A stretch of 64,000 nucleotides of DNA from Bog-473 sp963791995 (GCA_963791995.1 CAWBUQ010000019.1:1-64000); one strand, 5' to 3'. Shown: positions 1 through 10,163, numbered from the stretch's first letter. Program-made: numbers and translations. Notes: generated by a model not told the origin, from the letters alone.

Positions 1-1855
1 CGGTAAGGAACCGATTGGGCACGACGTTCTCATTGACCACAACGTTCATGGAGCTGGCCTTGAACAGGAGCGACAGCGGCCCTGCAGTGAGTGGTAACGG
101 GATGGACGTCACTCGGGCAATGATTGCCTCATCCGCTCGAGTCGGCTGTGGCACCCTGATGGTTTGACCGATCCGGCTGTGGACGACCGAGATCTGGTGC
201 ATCGAACCACAACGGTCCGAAACCTTTCCGAGGACCTGCCACGACGACGATGCACCCAGTTGCTGATAGTGGCAGATCAGGGAGACCACCGTGTCGGGGG
301 ATTCAAACGAGGGGACTTCCGCGCCGATTGCACTGGTCGGCGGACGCAGTATCCGCTCTGGACCACTGTTGGAGGCGATGAAGTCTGCGTTCAGCTGGTC
401 CAAATAGGGCGTGTAGGCCGAATACTCCTGTAGGACAGGCAGCGGCTTCCATGTCAAAGAGGGGTAGGCCCAGGAGACTCCAGCTTGGCCGTCTTGGATG
501 TAGGTGGTCTTGCCACGGGCCAGGGCGACTGTCGTGGGATTCAATGCCAACCCAGGGAAGTAGCCTTCTTGGATCTGCTTGCGGACGGTCTGCATCTCGG
601 CGGCGCGGCGAGCGGGAGACAGCACCGTCGCGGGAACTCGAATGCTCGTCGCCATTCCGTTGCTGAGGGCACTGAGCGTTGCGTCAAACCCGTTCACAGC
701 GACGAGTGCGACACTGGTAAGAATCAATGCACCAGCCAGTGACAGCCGGACGCTCGCGGTCACGGGGACGGCTAAGAGCGCAACGAGACAGGCAGCAAAC
801 GCGATGAATTTATGGCCCGGACCGTGAACGACAAAAGTCTCCTTGAACGTGAAGAACAGAAAGACGACGACAAGGACAAGAGGAGCCCAGGTGAGGTGGA
901 AGGTCGGTCTTGGTGAGGCAAAGCAGATAATCAATCCGACCAAGACGGCGAGCGTGAAAGCGCCAAAGTACTGCCAGGCAGGGGCATTCTCGACTGATAG
1001 CGCTGCGGTGTAGCCAGAAGTGATCTGTTCCGATCCGTAGAGATAGCTTCCGATGTTCCCGACCGATTGACCGTCGAAGATCCAGAAGACCACGAAGAGG
1101 ATCACGCTGCTGGTGACAAAGGCGAACAAGCGAAACAGTCGCTGGCCCCTTGCCACGAGCAGAGCGGTCACCGAGAGCGCACCGACCAACACGGACATGT
1201 TCGCCTCAACGAGAAACAGCAATGCCGTCGCTGCGCCCAGGAGCAGGGGCATGACTTTGGTCACGCGTTCACTCAGGTCGTCTCGAACCAGCGCGCAGCA
1301 CCAGATCAATACAGGTCCGCCAACGAAGATGAGACCCGGAGAAGCAGGCACGACACCCTGCGGGGTGGCCAGAAGGGCAGCCGCGACACCCCACGTTCCC
1401 ACGACTGCGAGACCGACGGCCCATCCCTTCCCGAACGAGCGAGAAAGGGACCAGTAGAGCGCGGCAAAGAAGAAGAGATGGATTGCACTGAGATACAGCT
1501 CGGCGAAGATGAACGTGGATGTGAAGTAGAGCTGCGGAAATTCCAGAAACCCCAATGGGCCGTAAGTGAAGATTGCGTGGGGACCGAACTGGACATTTCG
1601 CATGAACGCCATCGCCAGCGCAGCATGGAAACTGTTGTCTCCGGTTGGGATCGGTGCAACCGAACCAATCGGTGTCAGAACCACCACCAGCACGACGCCG
1701 GCAATGAGTGCGGCGTTCAGTCCGTTGCGCGCGACGAATTCCGTGAGGATTTCTCCGTTCTTCGTGGCCGATGCCCCGCCTTGCTCTGTCTTCTGCTCAC
1801 CCTGACCGGGATCTTCAGTCGATCTCGCCTCACGCGCACTCGTTGAGATGTCCAT
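1..1855 (-). CDS. Polytopic membrane protein, partial (C-terminus beyond left edge)
   Basis: An uninterrupted minus-strand frame starts at the ATG at 1855-1853 and runs through position 1 without a stop, giving about 618 visible residues. The first ~40 residues are charged and cytoplasmic-looking. A hydrophobic segment follows, then the loop PIPTGDNSFHAALAMAF, whose acidic residue just after the first membrane span is reminiscent of GT-C membrane glycosyltransferases. About ten further hydrophobic segments are visible up to roughly residue 370 (for example FFFAALYWSL and VILFVVFWIF). The remaining ~250 residues are soluble and probably extracytoplasmic. I do not recognise a named family. The neighbours are other large membrane proteins of probable envelope function, so a role in cell-surface glycan assembly is inference. 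Codon use is less GC-rich than in genes beyond 10 kb. Confidence 0.8.
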   Translation of the reverse strand, partial: MDISTSAREARSTEDPGQGEQKTEQGGASATKNGEILTEFVARNGLNAALIAGVVLVVVLTPIGSVAPIPTGDNSFHAALAMAFMRNVQFGPHAIFTYGPLGFLEFPQLYFTSTFIFAELYLSAIHLFFFAALYWSLSRSFGKGWAVGLAVVGTWGVAAALLATPQGVVPASPGLIFVGGPVLIWCCALVRDDLSERVTKVMPLLLGAATALLFLVEANMSVLVGALSVTALLVARGQRLFRLFAFVTSSVILFVVFWIFDGQSVGNIGSYLYGSEQITSGYTAALSVENAPAWQYFGAFTLAVLVGLIICFASPRPTFHLTWAPLVLVVVFLFFTFKETFVVHGPGHKFIAFAACLVALLAVPVTASVRLSLAGALILTSVALVAVNGFDATLSALSNGMATSIRVPATVLSPARRAAEMQTVRKQIQEGYFPGLALNPTTVALARGKTTYIQDGQAGVSWAYPSLTWKPLPVLQEYSAYTPYLDQLNADFIASNSGPERILRPPTSAIGAEVPSFESPDTVVSLICHYQQLGASSSWQVLGKVSDRCGSMHQISVVHSRIGQTIRVPQPTRADEAIIARVTSIPLPLTAGPLSLLFKASSMNVVVNENVVPNRFLT

Positions 1856-2029
1856 CAACTCCTCCGAGGGATCCACACCGGCACCCCTCATCTTCAAGGC
1901 AGGTCCTCGGGTGCCAGTGATGACGACCGCTCACTGGGGCACAGTCTTTGTGCTTGCCGTTGGGATCTGTGACCAAAAATCCTTCACGCAGGGGGAATGA
2001 GGAATGTAGCAAATCTCCGACTCGTTCGA

Positions 2030-2640
2030 ACGTGCGCGACCCTGACGGCCGAGCATGGGAAACTCGACCTCGTCGCGTTGGACCAGGTGGCCACCGGAGG
2101 CGTCCAGATCGCGTTCACCGACCGGTTGCCCCCCGGCGACCCGCGGCCCGACGAACCAGGAGCCCCGAGACCGAAGAGTCCGAGTCAGATCGGCTCCGGC
2201 CTGAGTCGACCTTCCACAGCCAGACCAGGACCGGCCCCTCCACCAGCTCATCGTCGAGGCTCAAGGGCGTGTCCTCACCCTCGCCCGGGCCGTTCACGAT
2301 CCCCTCGGCCAGCACCTCGAGGGCGATGAAGTCGAAGTGGGCCGCCAGAGCGTCGAGGCCGAAGTCGAGGGTAAGTCCAGGGCACCAGACCAGACGCTGT
2401 GGGACTTCGAAAAGGTCATGCCCGACGCGCTCGTCACCGTGCCGTTCGTGAGGAGTTCGACGGCGTGAAGTTAGACCGGCGCTCCCACGCGTGCTCGGCT
2501 TTGTCCGCACGCTCGAACTCCTGCGGGCGGCGGGCCCAATGGCGGCGGCGAGGCGGACGGCGAGGTGATCGTCTTTTCGATGGCCCCGAACTCCGTCGGG
2601 AGCGCGTTCAACTCGGGAAGTGACCTGGTCGACTCGCCTG
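2030..2640. pseudogene. Possible decayed gene remnant between two membrane-protein genes
   Basis: About 800 bases separate the two membrane-protein genes and hold no intact gene. Both strands show short stretches with strong GC at third codon positions that are broken by stops and frame changes. On the minus strand about 2200-2440 reads as a protein-like stretch containing EVLAEGIVNGPGEGEDTPL; a second minus-strand frame continues at 2000-2200. On the plus strand 2490-2640 reads RVLGFVRTLELLRAAGP in one frame and then EVIVFSMAPNSVGSAFN in another. I cannot decide which strand was coding or name the family. It is best treated as a relic. Confidence 0.25.
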
Positions 2641-2706
2641 ATTCTAAATCTCCCGTGAGCTACCTTGCACTGCGGCGAATGCCTGCTCGGGGAAAAGAGG
2701 CAAGAC

Positions 2707-4437
2707 GTGGGTGGTGATGTCGATCAGGGCTCGGTTGGGATCCGCTTAGGACCCAGGCGGTTGCAAATCATCGCCTTGGCCGTGCCCGTTGCAGCCTACT
2801 TCTGGTTCATCGGGAACTACGCCCTCAATGTCATCTACTACGACTCATGGAGCGACATCCACACCATCGCGAAGCCGTCCTTGATATGGGCGCAGCACAA
2901 CGAAAACAGAATATTTTTTCCGAACCTCATCGTACTTTTGCTCGCCTATACGACACATTACAGCGTTGTCTTTGAGGAATTCCTGAGTGGAGCCATGCTC
3001 GTCACGGCTACCGCTCTGTTCGTGTGGGCCCACAAGCGGCGGTCTCCGGCGACTCCCTGGCTCTATTACTGCCCAGTGGCCATCGTCATGCTCTCGTTCG
3101 TTCAGGCCGGGGACACGCTGTGGGGATTCCAACTGGCCTGGTACCTCGTGACGCTGGCGCTGGCCGTCATGCTTTTCGCCATAGATCGGCCAACCCTGAC
3201 GGGCATTGCGTTCACGGCGGCAATTGCTGCAGCTGTGGTCGGAAGCTTCTCGTCGCTGCAGGGGCTCTTGATATGGCCCGTGGGGCTCGCGCTCCTGTGG
3301 CATCGGTGCCGCCCCAAGAAATTCCTCTACGCCTGGGTAGCATCGGCCGTCGTCACCGCAGCTGTGTATTTCTATGGTTTCGACTTTGGAGCGGCCACCT
3401 CGAACAACTCCTATGGGTTGAGCCATCCGATCGCGGCGATCAAAGTCTTCTTCTTTGTCATCGGTGGTGTCTTCGGCGAGAACATCGTGGACAACACAGG
3501 GAACCTCATTCCCAACGTGCCCTACGCCAGCACCGGTGTCGTCATTTTCCTCGGAGTTGTCGTATTCGCGATCGCCGCCTGGGTGATCGTCGTGTATGGC
3601 GTCCGTCGAGACGACGCCGGCCCAGGACCTGTTGGCGCCGCCATGGCCAGCTTCGGAATTCTGTGCATTTTGACGATCGCCGTCGGGCGAACCTCAGCGA
3701 CGACGAATTTCACCGGTGGAGCATCCAGGTACACCATGTTCACACTGTTGATCCTCGCTGGCTGCTGTCTGGCGTTGCTGAGCCGGCCCATACAGCGGGC
3801 GAGGTCGACAGAAGCCGGACAACGAGAGCTAACCCGTATCAGGTCATACCCGATCGTGAGATGGGTTCTCATCGGCACAGTCTGCCTCTTGGTCGTCCTC
3901 GGCACTCTTGTGGGTGTTGACTACGGCAGATACTGGCACCAGCGTGAAGAGGTGATGGCAGACGTCACGGTGAATCTGCATAAGGTTCCTGACTCAACCG
4001 TGAGCCGCTATCTGTTTCCCGGTGGGGCGCAATACGTCCGGCCTTGGACTCGGATCGCGGCAACACGCCATCTCAGTCTTTTCGCCACCGGTGCTGTCTC
4101 CCACTATTCGAAAGAGGGCCTCTTCAAAGAGCTCACGAGCGTTCAGACACGCGTGTTACGACCGAAGCCTGGGGCCGTCCTGTCTGGCATCGAGACGTTC
4201 GACGCGGCCGCAACAAGTCAGATCGGCATCTCCCGAGTCGAATATCGTCTTACCGGTGGATCGTTCCATGAGACACCGATCGCCGCGGGCTTCCAAACGT
4301 TCTTTGGGTGGGTTGCACGCTGGAACTCGATGAGTGTCCCCGACGGGACCTACAGCCTGCAGAGTGTGGCGTACGCTTCCGACGGCAGGGTCAGCGCCAG
4401 CGCTGGCATTGTCGTGACTGTGAAGAACCGGCACTGA
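2707..4437 (+). CDS. Polytopic membrane protein with C-terminal Ig-like domain
   Basis: The product has about 576 residues. The GTG at 2707 is preferred because GAGG lies six bases upstream; an in-frame TTG at 2665 would add 14 residues. A first hydrophobic segment (IIALAVPVAAYFWFIG) leads to an acidic loop, and roughly ten further membrane segments extend to about residue 420. The C-terminal ~95 residues form a soluble beta-rich module beginning TRVLRPKPGAVLSGIE and ending in FFGWVARWNSMSVPDGTYSL plus a short tail. The same module occurs in the next two genes. The core differs in sequence from those neighbours, but the architecture (multi-span core plus extracytoplasmic Ig-like tail) is the same. 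The enzymatic role is unknown; an envelope glycosyltransferase is one possibility. Confidence 0.7.
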   Translation: MGGDVDQGSVGIRLGPRRLQIIALAVPVAAYFWFIGNYALNVIYYDSWSDIHTIAKPSLIWAQHNENRIFFPNLIVLLLAYTTHYSVVFEEFLSGAMLVTATALFVWAHKRRSPATPWLYYCPVAIVMLSFVQAGDTLWGFQLAWYLVTLALAVMLFAIDRPTLTGIAFTAAIAAAVVGSFSSLQGLLIWPVGLALLWHRCRPKKFLYAWVASAVVTAAVYFYGFDFGAATSNNSYGLSHPIAAIKVFFFVIGGVFGENIVDNTGNLIPNVPYASTGVVIFLGVVVFAIAAWVIVVYGVRRDDAGPGPVGAAMASFGILCILTIAVGRTSATTNFTGGASRYTMFTLLILAGCCLALLSRPIQRARSTEAGQRELTRIRSYPIVRWVLIGTVCLLVVLGTLVGVDYGRYWHQREEVMADVTVNLHKVPDSTVSRYLFPGGAQYVRPWTRIAATRHLSLFATGAVSHYSKEGLFKELTSVQTRVLRPKPGAVLSGIETFDAAATSQIGISRVEYRLTGGSFHETPIAAGFQTFFGWVARWNSMSVPDGTYSLQSVAYASDGRVSASAGIVVTVKNRH

Positions 4438-4492
4438 CCTACGCGCTCTTGGGATTGGCGAACCGATGCGAGGGTCCTACCGACGTACGACG

Positions 4493-7120
4493 TCAGGCAC
4501 TCGATCGAACGGCCGACCTTGACCCGGAATTCCTCACCTCGACCACGACACCCTTGCTGGTCGTGACCAGCCCGGTGTTTCCGTCGGCGACGCTGGACAC
4601 CGTATAGGTGCCATTAGGAACGCTTCTGGTGTTCCAGCTAGCAAGCCAGCCGAACAGAGTTGGTCCTGCCTTTTCGACGATCGTTCGACCATCGCCCGTG
4701 ATGCGAAACTCGATGCTGTTCAGCCCCAATTCCGAGGACGCGCTGGCAACGAGGTACGTCGTTCCGCTCAGCTGCGCATGAGTAGTCGGTTTCAACACTC
4801 TCGTCGTGGGTGGGAGCGCAGAGTCCGTTCTGTCATCAACCCGCATCGTGACCGCTGGGCTGCGGCCGATGGCGCCCTGGGCGTCATGGGCGACGCTCCT
4901 TAACGTGTACGTCCCACTCGGCAACCTCAAGGCGTCGGTGTTTGCCACCCATCCCGCCAATGATCCGTCGACAAATCGATGAGCCGGCACAGTGAGGGGA
5001 TCAGAAATTCCCTGGCCCGTTAGGACGAATTCGACCTTCTTGACGGCGACGGAGTCCGCCGCCGCACTCATCAGCAGGCCGTGGTGTAGCAGGTCCAGTC
5101 CGCTTGTCGACGGGACGATCCTCAAGAATGGCCCTCTGGACGTTATGCATTCGACGGCCGCGTCGACTGCAGCAAAACCTCGAAAATCGGCGCTGGTACA
5201 TTCCGAGAATTGTGAGGTGGTCGTAACTATGGGCGGGCCGGCATGATTGACTGCCGCCCAAACCCACGCTCCCTCTTCATAGACGGGACGTTGCCCGGTT
5301 GCCGCCGTGATCAAAGCGGCAGCGGCGGGGACCGATGAAACCTGCTCTATGGAGAGAAGGCCGCGTTGGTCGGGGATCACGACTGCGGTCACCCCCCACT
5401 CATGCAGGGCACTTCGGACAGCGGCAACCTTCGGAGGCGTGATAGCGAGAGCAGAATTCTTGTACGTCGCGGTGACATAGGCAGGCATAGACGCCGCGAA
5501 AATGACGGCTTGTCCGGCTGCCTCCCTTCCAGCTCGCGTAAGGTCGCCCCCCGGTCCGCCTTCGTCGACTATGGAGTAGCGCATGCCGTTGACGGCCTGC
5601 CACGTCATGGGGCTCTGTCCCGTGAGGTTATCCGGCAAGACCACGAGCACCTGCCTACGACCCAAATACGGCGCGACGGTTCGAAACCACGAGGGGACGT
5701 GAAGCGACTGAACGGGGATGGGAACGTTTTGAGAGAGGTAGATGCCCACGGGAACGAGGGCGATCCCGGCAACTGTCAGGCCCCCGAGTGCGCCAGCCCA
5801 GCCACGGCTCCGCCCTGTGGCGAGCAATGGCCGAGCCAGCCCCTGAGCCAGTTGCGCGTCCTGGTCAACGGATCGATCGCGCCACGCGGTGTACCGGTAG
5901 TTCACCGCGGAGTGTGTGTGATCGACGACGATTCCCAACATGATCGCCACGCAGAGATAGACGATTTGATCGAACCGATTGGGCAGGATGTTCTCGAGAA
6001 GGGGGAGAAACCCGAATAGTGGATTCGCCGCCCCGAGTGACAGTGGCACCGAGGCAAGTCCAACAATGGCAAAGAACCACAATCTGAGGTCACGTCGCCA
6101 CGCGACAATCCCGCTAAGCAGCACCACGACCAGGCCGAGTCCAAGGTACTGACCAGAAATGATGAGGCCATCGAACCCGTACTGCCAGCCCAGAGCAATC
6201 GGTGGATTCGGGATGACGTAGCTCTTGAGGTGGCTCACGTACTGACCGGGGTCGGACCAGACGACGCCCGACAAGTGCGCAGGTCCGGCGAGCGCGAACC
6301 ACGCCGGATAGGCAAGGAGGACAGCTGCCACGATTGACCCCGCCGCAAGACCCACGAAGGCGAAGCGGGCGTGCAGGCGTAAGGCCTGAGGCGTCCGCCA
6401 CGCGGCGTACGCGGTGACGAGAAGGATCCCGAACGCTCCGGCTAACGCAACGATGAGGAGGAGCTCGGTACTCAAAAAGAATTGGAGCGTGACCAACAGG
6501 CCGAGGAGCAGGCCCGTGACAACTGGGCGGCGTCGCTGTCGGATCAAGATCTCGTCCAGGCAGGCGACGATGAGAGGCGGTAGTGGGCTTATGGCGAGGT
6601 TCAGGTGCGAATAATCGAGACTCGTCAGGATGAGCGGTGAAAACCCATAGAACAATCCTCCGACGAATGCCGCCGGATCCCACGACACCCATCGGCGCAA
6701 AAGGATGAACATGGCCACGCCAGAGAGCACCGGACTGAGCAACAGCGCCACGTTGAGCGTTGCGATGGGGCCGAAGATCCACGTGATCGGTGCCAAGGGG
6801 ATCCCCACGGCGAGCACGCCCGTGTTCGACAGCAGGTTGATCCCGTGCGGATAGCCCATGGCCGTCGAGTAGAAGGGGTTAAGGCCGTGAGAGAGGGCGT
6901 ACGCCGGCCATTCAAGGAACCAGGTGAACAGAGAGGTGTCTCCGCATCCACAGATACTCGTGGACGTCGGGTGATTCGACCAGACGTGCCACCACATTCC
7001 GAGGGAGAGAAGAAGGTAACAACCTCCCGCAAGCAGCAAGTTTCGCCCGCGGTGTGCAGACGGAAGATCTATACCTGCTTGGCGGGACGAGGAATTTCCA
7101 TCGTCCACGGCCGTCAACAC
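4493..7120 (-). CDS. Large GT-C-like membrane protein with two C-terminal Ig-like domains
   Basis: The GTG at 7120 gives about 875 residues. Longer in-frame starts exist, up to 7672, but the added sequence is low-complexity, lacks membrane character and would overlap the divergent neighbour. After a short cytoplasmic lead, the first membrane span is followed by CGCGDTSLFTWFLEWPAYAL and then HGLNPFYSTAMGYP; an acidic residue after span one is typical of GT-C-type lipid-linked-sugar transferases. About eleven membrane segments run to about residue 500. A soluble region with VVLPDN and WVWAAVN follows. The last ~190 residues contain two tandem Ig-like modules, the second ending LFGWLASWNTRSVPNGTYTV. 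It is clearly paralogous to the divergent gene starting at 7388. The function in surface-polymer synthesis is inferred. Confidence 0.75.
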   Translation of the reverse strand: MLTAVDDGNSSSRQAGIDLPSAHRGRNLLLAGGCYLLLSLGMWWHVWSNHPTSTSICGCGDTSLFTWFLEWPAYALSHGLNPFYSTAMGYPHGINLLSNTGVLAVGIPLAPITWIFGPIATLNVALLLSPVLSGVAMFILLRRWVSWDPAAFVGGLFYGFSPLILTSLDYSHLNLAISPLPPLIVACLDEILIRQRRRPVVTGLLLGLLVTLQFFLSTELLLIVALAGAFGILLVTAYAAWRTPQALRLHARFAFVGLAAGSIVAAVLLAYPAWFALAGPAHLSGVVWSDPGQYVSHLKSYVIPNPPIALGWQYGFDGLIISGQYLGLGLVVVLLSGIVAWRRDLRLWFFAIVGLASVPLSLGAANPLFGFLPLLENILPNRFDQIVYLCVAIMLGIVVDHTHSAVNYRYTAWRDRSVDQDAQLAQGLARPLLATGRSRGWAGALGGLTVAGIALVPVGIYLSQNVPIPVQSLHVPSWFRTVAPYLGRRQVLVVLPDNLTGQSPMTWQAVNGMRYSIVDEGGPGGDLTRAGREAAGQAVIFAASMPAYVTATYKNSALAITPPKVAAVRSALHEWGVTAVVIPDQRGLLSIEQVSSVPAAAALITAATGQRPVYEEGAWVWAAVNHAGPPIVTTTSQFSECTSADFRGFAAVDAAVECITSRGPFLRIVPSTSGLDLLHHGLLMSAAADSVAVKKVEFVLTGQGISDPLTVPAHRFVDGSLAGWVANTDALRLPSGTYTLRSVAHDAQGAIGRSPAVTMRVDDRTDSALPPTTRVLKPTTHAQLSGTTYLVASASSELGLNSIEFRITGDGRTIVEKAGPTLFGWLASWNTRSVPNGTYTVSSVADGNTGLVTTSKGVVVEVRNSGSRSAVRSSA

Positions 7121-7387
7121 TATGTCGTCGATCCCCGTTAACCCGGGCGGTGCTCTCCACGGCGGGCAGGCGCCGAGAGGCCTGGCCGAGGCAACCCTCC
7201 CGCGAGGGTCGACGGGAGAGGCGGAGAGAGCTCGGCCGCCTGCTATCTGACCCATCCGAAGAACGCATTGTGCCTTGAGAGCAGTCCGTCGGCCGGTGCT
7301 CGACGGTGAACGGCCGGCCCGTGATTGAATAGCCCGGCCATTTCCACCGGGGATGGCGAACACGAAAGGCAACGATCCGGAGCCCAT
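7121..7387. promoter_or_regulatory. Divergent promoter region of two paralogous membrane genes
   Basis: These 267 bases separate the starts of two paralogous membrane-protein genes transcribed in opposite directions. It must therefore contain both promoters. I see no convincing -35/-10 pair or palindrome in it, so only the position argument supports the call. Confidence 0.4.
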
Positions 7388-9655
7388 ATGAAGACGGGGG
7401 CTGAGGCTGCGCTTGGCGGGTCTGTGTCCTTGGAGAGGTCGCCCGACGCGATAATTGGTGCGAGCGACTCGACCGGCGTCGACAGTCAGCGCGCCCGACG
7501 GCGCCGATGGCCCGTTGCGGTTTGCATCGCGATCTACGCGGGACTGGCCGTTGTCGAATTCGGTTCCTCCAACGGACTGGGATCCGGGCATATGGCTGGA
7601 CCCGGATCTGCGGATCAGATCAGTGATGTCTGGTGGATCGCATGGGCGAACTTCGCGCTCGTGCACGGTCACAATCCCTTCTACTCCACTTGGCAGAACG
7701 CCCCGATCGGGGTGAACGTCGTCGCCAACACCTCGATGGTGGCCCTCGGCGTCCTGATCTCTCCCATCACCTCCCTCTTTGGGCCAATCGTTGCCTGGAA
7801 CGTCTTGGAGCGGGCAGCCCTCCTTCTCTCTGCGACTTCGATGTGCCTCGTCTTACGACGCTGGACCAACTGGTGGCCGGCTGCCTTCGTCGGCGGGCTG
7901 CTCTACGGCTTCTCGGCGTACGAGACAACATCCGATCCGCACCTCAATGTGGTGTTCGTTGCTCTCGAGCCGATCTTCTTCCTGCTGCTCTACGAGATCC
8001 TCGTTCGGCAGCGGTGGCGAGCGTCACGCGTCGGCGCCATGCTCGGGCTGCTCTGTGGGCTCCAGTATCTGATTTCTTCGGAGTTCCTCGTGAGCATGCT
8101 CCTCCTCGGGGTTATTGCCACCGTCCTCTATCTCTTCGCAAACAGGCAAAACCTCGGCTCGGTGCGGCCCTACGCGACCCACGCCGCTCTCGTGGCGCTC
8201 TGCGTCGGTGGCGTCCTTCTTGCGGTTCCGGTCCTCTACACGCTGCTCGGACCGGGCCACCTCAATGGAGCGCCGAATTCACCGACGGACCTCGCACAAC
8301 TACACGGCGACCTGCTCTCGGCGTTCGTTCCCGGATACTTCCAGAGGTTCAGCATTCACAGCCTGCTCGCCAGCTATCTGCTCGCCGGCGGGATGTACCT
8401 GGGCGTGCCCTTCATTTTGACCGTAGGACTGGTCACTGCCCTCTTGAGGAGGCGGGGTGTGGTGGTCATGGCGGGTGCGCTCGCGACGATCTCATTCGTG
8501 TTGTCGCTGGGCTCGACCCTCTACGTCGAGGGTCGCGACACACACATCCCGCTGCCGTTTGCAATCCTGGCGCACCTTCCGCTGATCGACGGGCTGTTGT
8601 CGACCCGCTTCGCGTTGTACACGGCTCTGTTCGGTGCGGCGGTGGTGGCATTCGGAATGGACACCCTGCACACACGTGTGGCCAGTGCCTACGCTTTGCG
8701 CAACACATCACGACGCCGGAGAGAGGTCATCGTGGCGGGAATGACCGTGGTGATCGCCATCGTGGTGGCCGGTCCGCTGCTACCGGCGAGTGCGCAGCCG
8801 GCTACCCCCACCCGGGTACCAGACTTCTTCAATTCGTCGATTGTGACGCATGACGTCCCCGCTGGAGGGACGGTCCTTGCCTACCCCTACCCGGACAACC
8901 CCGCGTTTCCTGGTGCCGGGGTGGGCTTCTCTTTCTCCTCGCGATACCAGGGAGTCAACGACGCCCTCCTCGACCAGGCCGCGTCGGGCATGCGATTCAG
9001 AATCATCGGTGGGTATGCGTGGAGACCCCAAGCTACCTATAACACGATTGGCCCCTCCGTGCTCGAGCCAACGTCAGTCAAGGCTCTTTTCGATTTCGCC
9101 TTTTACGGCGTCACGACGAGGCCCGGGCAGGCAAGACTCCTGACGTCGAACCACATCACGTCCGACGTCGCGACGTTCTTGAAGAAGTACAACATCAGTA
9201 CCGTTGTCGTCCTCCCGGTGGGACGCGACGCGGCTACCGTCACGCACGCTCTCACCGCCACCATCGGCACTCCTCAGCGCTCGGGTGGCGTCGAGGTGTG
9301 GTTCGACGTGCAGCATCTGCTGAAGACAGTGACGCCGACGGCCTTTGAGGTGACTTGGTCACCACCGACGACGCGCCTGGTGAGGCCGAAGGCCGGCGGC
9401 CAGATCGTCGGGCGCCAATACCTCGTGGCGACAGGGTCCAGTGACGTTGGCGTCAGGAGCGTTGTCTTCGATCTTTCCGGCCGGAGTTCGGTACAGACAG
9501 AGATATGTCGCGCCGTGCACTTCCAGTATGGGTGGGTCTGCGCCTGGGACTCGACGACTGTCCCGAATGGGTCATACACCCTGCGCAGCATGGCGACCGA
9601 TGCCGTCGGACAAGTCCGGCGAAGTACCGGCATTGTCGTGCAGGTCCACAATTAG
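7388..9655 (+). CDS. GT-C-like membrane protein with C-terminal Ig-like domain
   Basis: The product has about 755 residues. The ATG at 7388 is chosen over a TTG at 7325 because GGAG at 7379-7382 sits at correct spacing. After a ~50-residue cytoplasmic arginine-rich lead (RARRRRWPVAV) come about eleven membrane segments. The first extracytoplasmic loop holds GSADQISDVWWIAWANFAL and HGHNPFYSTWQNAP, matching the loop of the divergent paralogue (HGLNPFYST). Other shared blocks are AAFVGGLLYGFS and EILVRQRW. The soluble C-terminal half ends in one Ig-like module (TRLVRPKAGGQIVGRQYLVA through VPNGSYTLRSMATDAVG). I infer an envelope-facing glycosyltransferase-like protein; the donor and acceptor cannot be read from sequence. 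Confidence 0.75.
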   Translation: MKTGAEAALGGSVSLERSPDAIIGASDSTGVDSQRARRRRWPVAVCIAIYAGLAVVEFGSSNGLGSGHMAGPGSADQISDVWWIAWANFALVHGHNPFYSTWQNAPIGVNVVANTSMVALGVLISPITSLFGPIVAWNVLERAALLLSATSMCLVLRRWTNWWPAAFVGGLLYGFSAYETTSDPHLNVVFVALEPIFFLLLYEILVRQRWRASRVGAMLGLLCGLQYLISSEFLVSMLLLGVIATVLYLFANRQNLGSVRPYATHAALVALCVGGVLLAVPVLYTLLGPGHLNGAPNSPTDLAQLHGDLLSAFVPGYFQRFSIHSLLASYLLAGGMYLGVPFILTVGLVTALLRRRGVVVMAGALATISFVLSLGSTLYVEGRDTHIPLPFAILAHLPLIDGLLSTRFALYTALFGAAVVAFGMDTLHTRVASAYALRNTSRRRREVIVAGMTVVIAIVVAGPLLPASAQPATPTRVPDFFNSSIVTHDVPAGGTVLAYPYPDNPAFPGAGVGFSFSSRYQGVNDALLDQAASGMRFRIIGGYAWRPQATYNTIGPSVLEPTSVKALFDFAFYGVTTRPGQARLLTSNHITSDVATFLKKYNISTVVVLPVGRDAATVTHALTATIGTPQRSGGVEVWFDVQHLLKTVTPTAFEVTWSPPTTRLVRPKAGGQIVGRQYLVATGSSDVGVRSVVFDLSGRSSVQTEICRAVHFQYGWVCAWDSTTVPNGSYTLRSMATDAVGQVRRSTGIVVQVHN

Positions 9656-9744
9656 GCTCACTTCCTCAGAACGGTCCATAAAAGGTCGGCCGATCCGGAG
9701 CCTTGACACAAGAGCGTCGAGGACCCCGCTACGACTGGATCACC

Positions 9745-10163
9745 GCCGTCCCGACCGGCCGGTGACCGACGGTTAGGCCATCCCCACGACGGGGCGTTGA
9801 AGGCGGATCCCCGTGCGAGCCAAGGAGGGGTGCGTCGCCGTAGTTGAAGGCCCCGCCGTCGGCTCCGACGAGCCAGTAGCCGTTGCCACCGGTGATCGCT
9901 GTATGCCGACGACGGGCGCGTCGAGCGCTGCCAGCCGACGCCCCGGCTGCTGGCCTCAGCACAATCGCCGTCGGCGGCGGCTACAGGCCGTCGGCGATCG
10001 TCCCCGACACCTCAATCGTGTCGCCGCCATTGGATTGCGTCAGCGCATAGCTGCCGTCTCGACACCGGGACAGGCGCCAACCCGCGGTGCGACACGCGAG
10101 GCATTCCGAGCATGAACTGATTGCGACGGCGACCCTCCATCCACGAGGGGGATGGAGGCGCAA
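9745..10163 (-). pseudogene. Broken gene for a GYWLV-repeat surface protein
   Basis: No intact gene fills 9656-10185, but the minus strand preserves pieces of one. Starting at the ATG at 10163 a frame reads about 58 residues, including GSYALTQSNGGDTIEVSG, then hits a stop. Downstream, one frame shows LDAPVVGI, a second shows GGNGYWLVGADGGAFNYGDA, and the first returns as LQRPVVGMA. These are recognisable units of the ~41-residue repeat found intact in the secreted protein at 22531-23856. The unit order is correct but the frame changes between units. Either the gene has decayed or it carries the same single-base insertion errors seen elsewhere in this sequence. Confidence 0.55.

Noticed and set aside
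7121..7672. N-terminal extension of the membrane protein at 4493-7120
   Set aside because: The extra ~184 residues are low-complexity and run through the start of the divergent paralogue; a GTG at 7120 gives a paralogue-like N-terminus.
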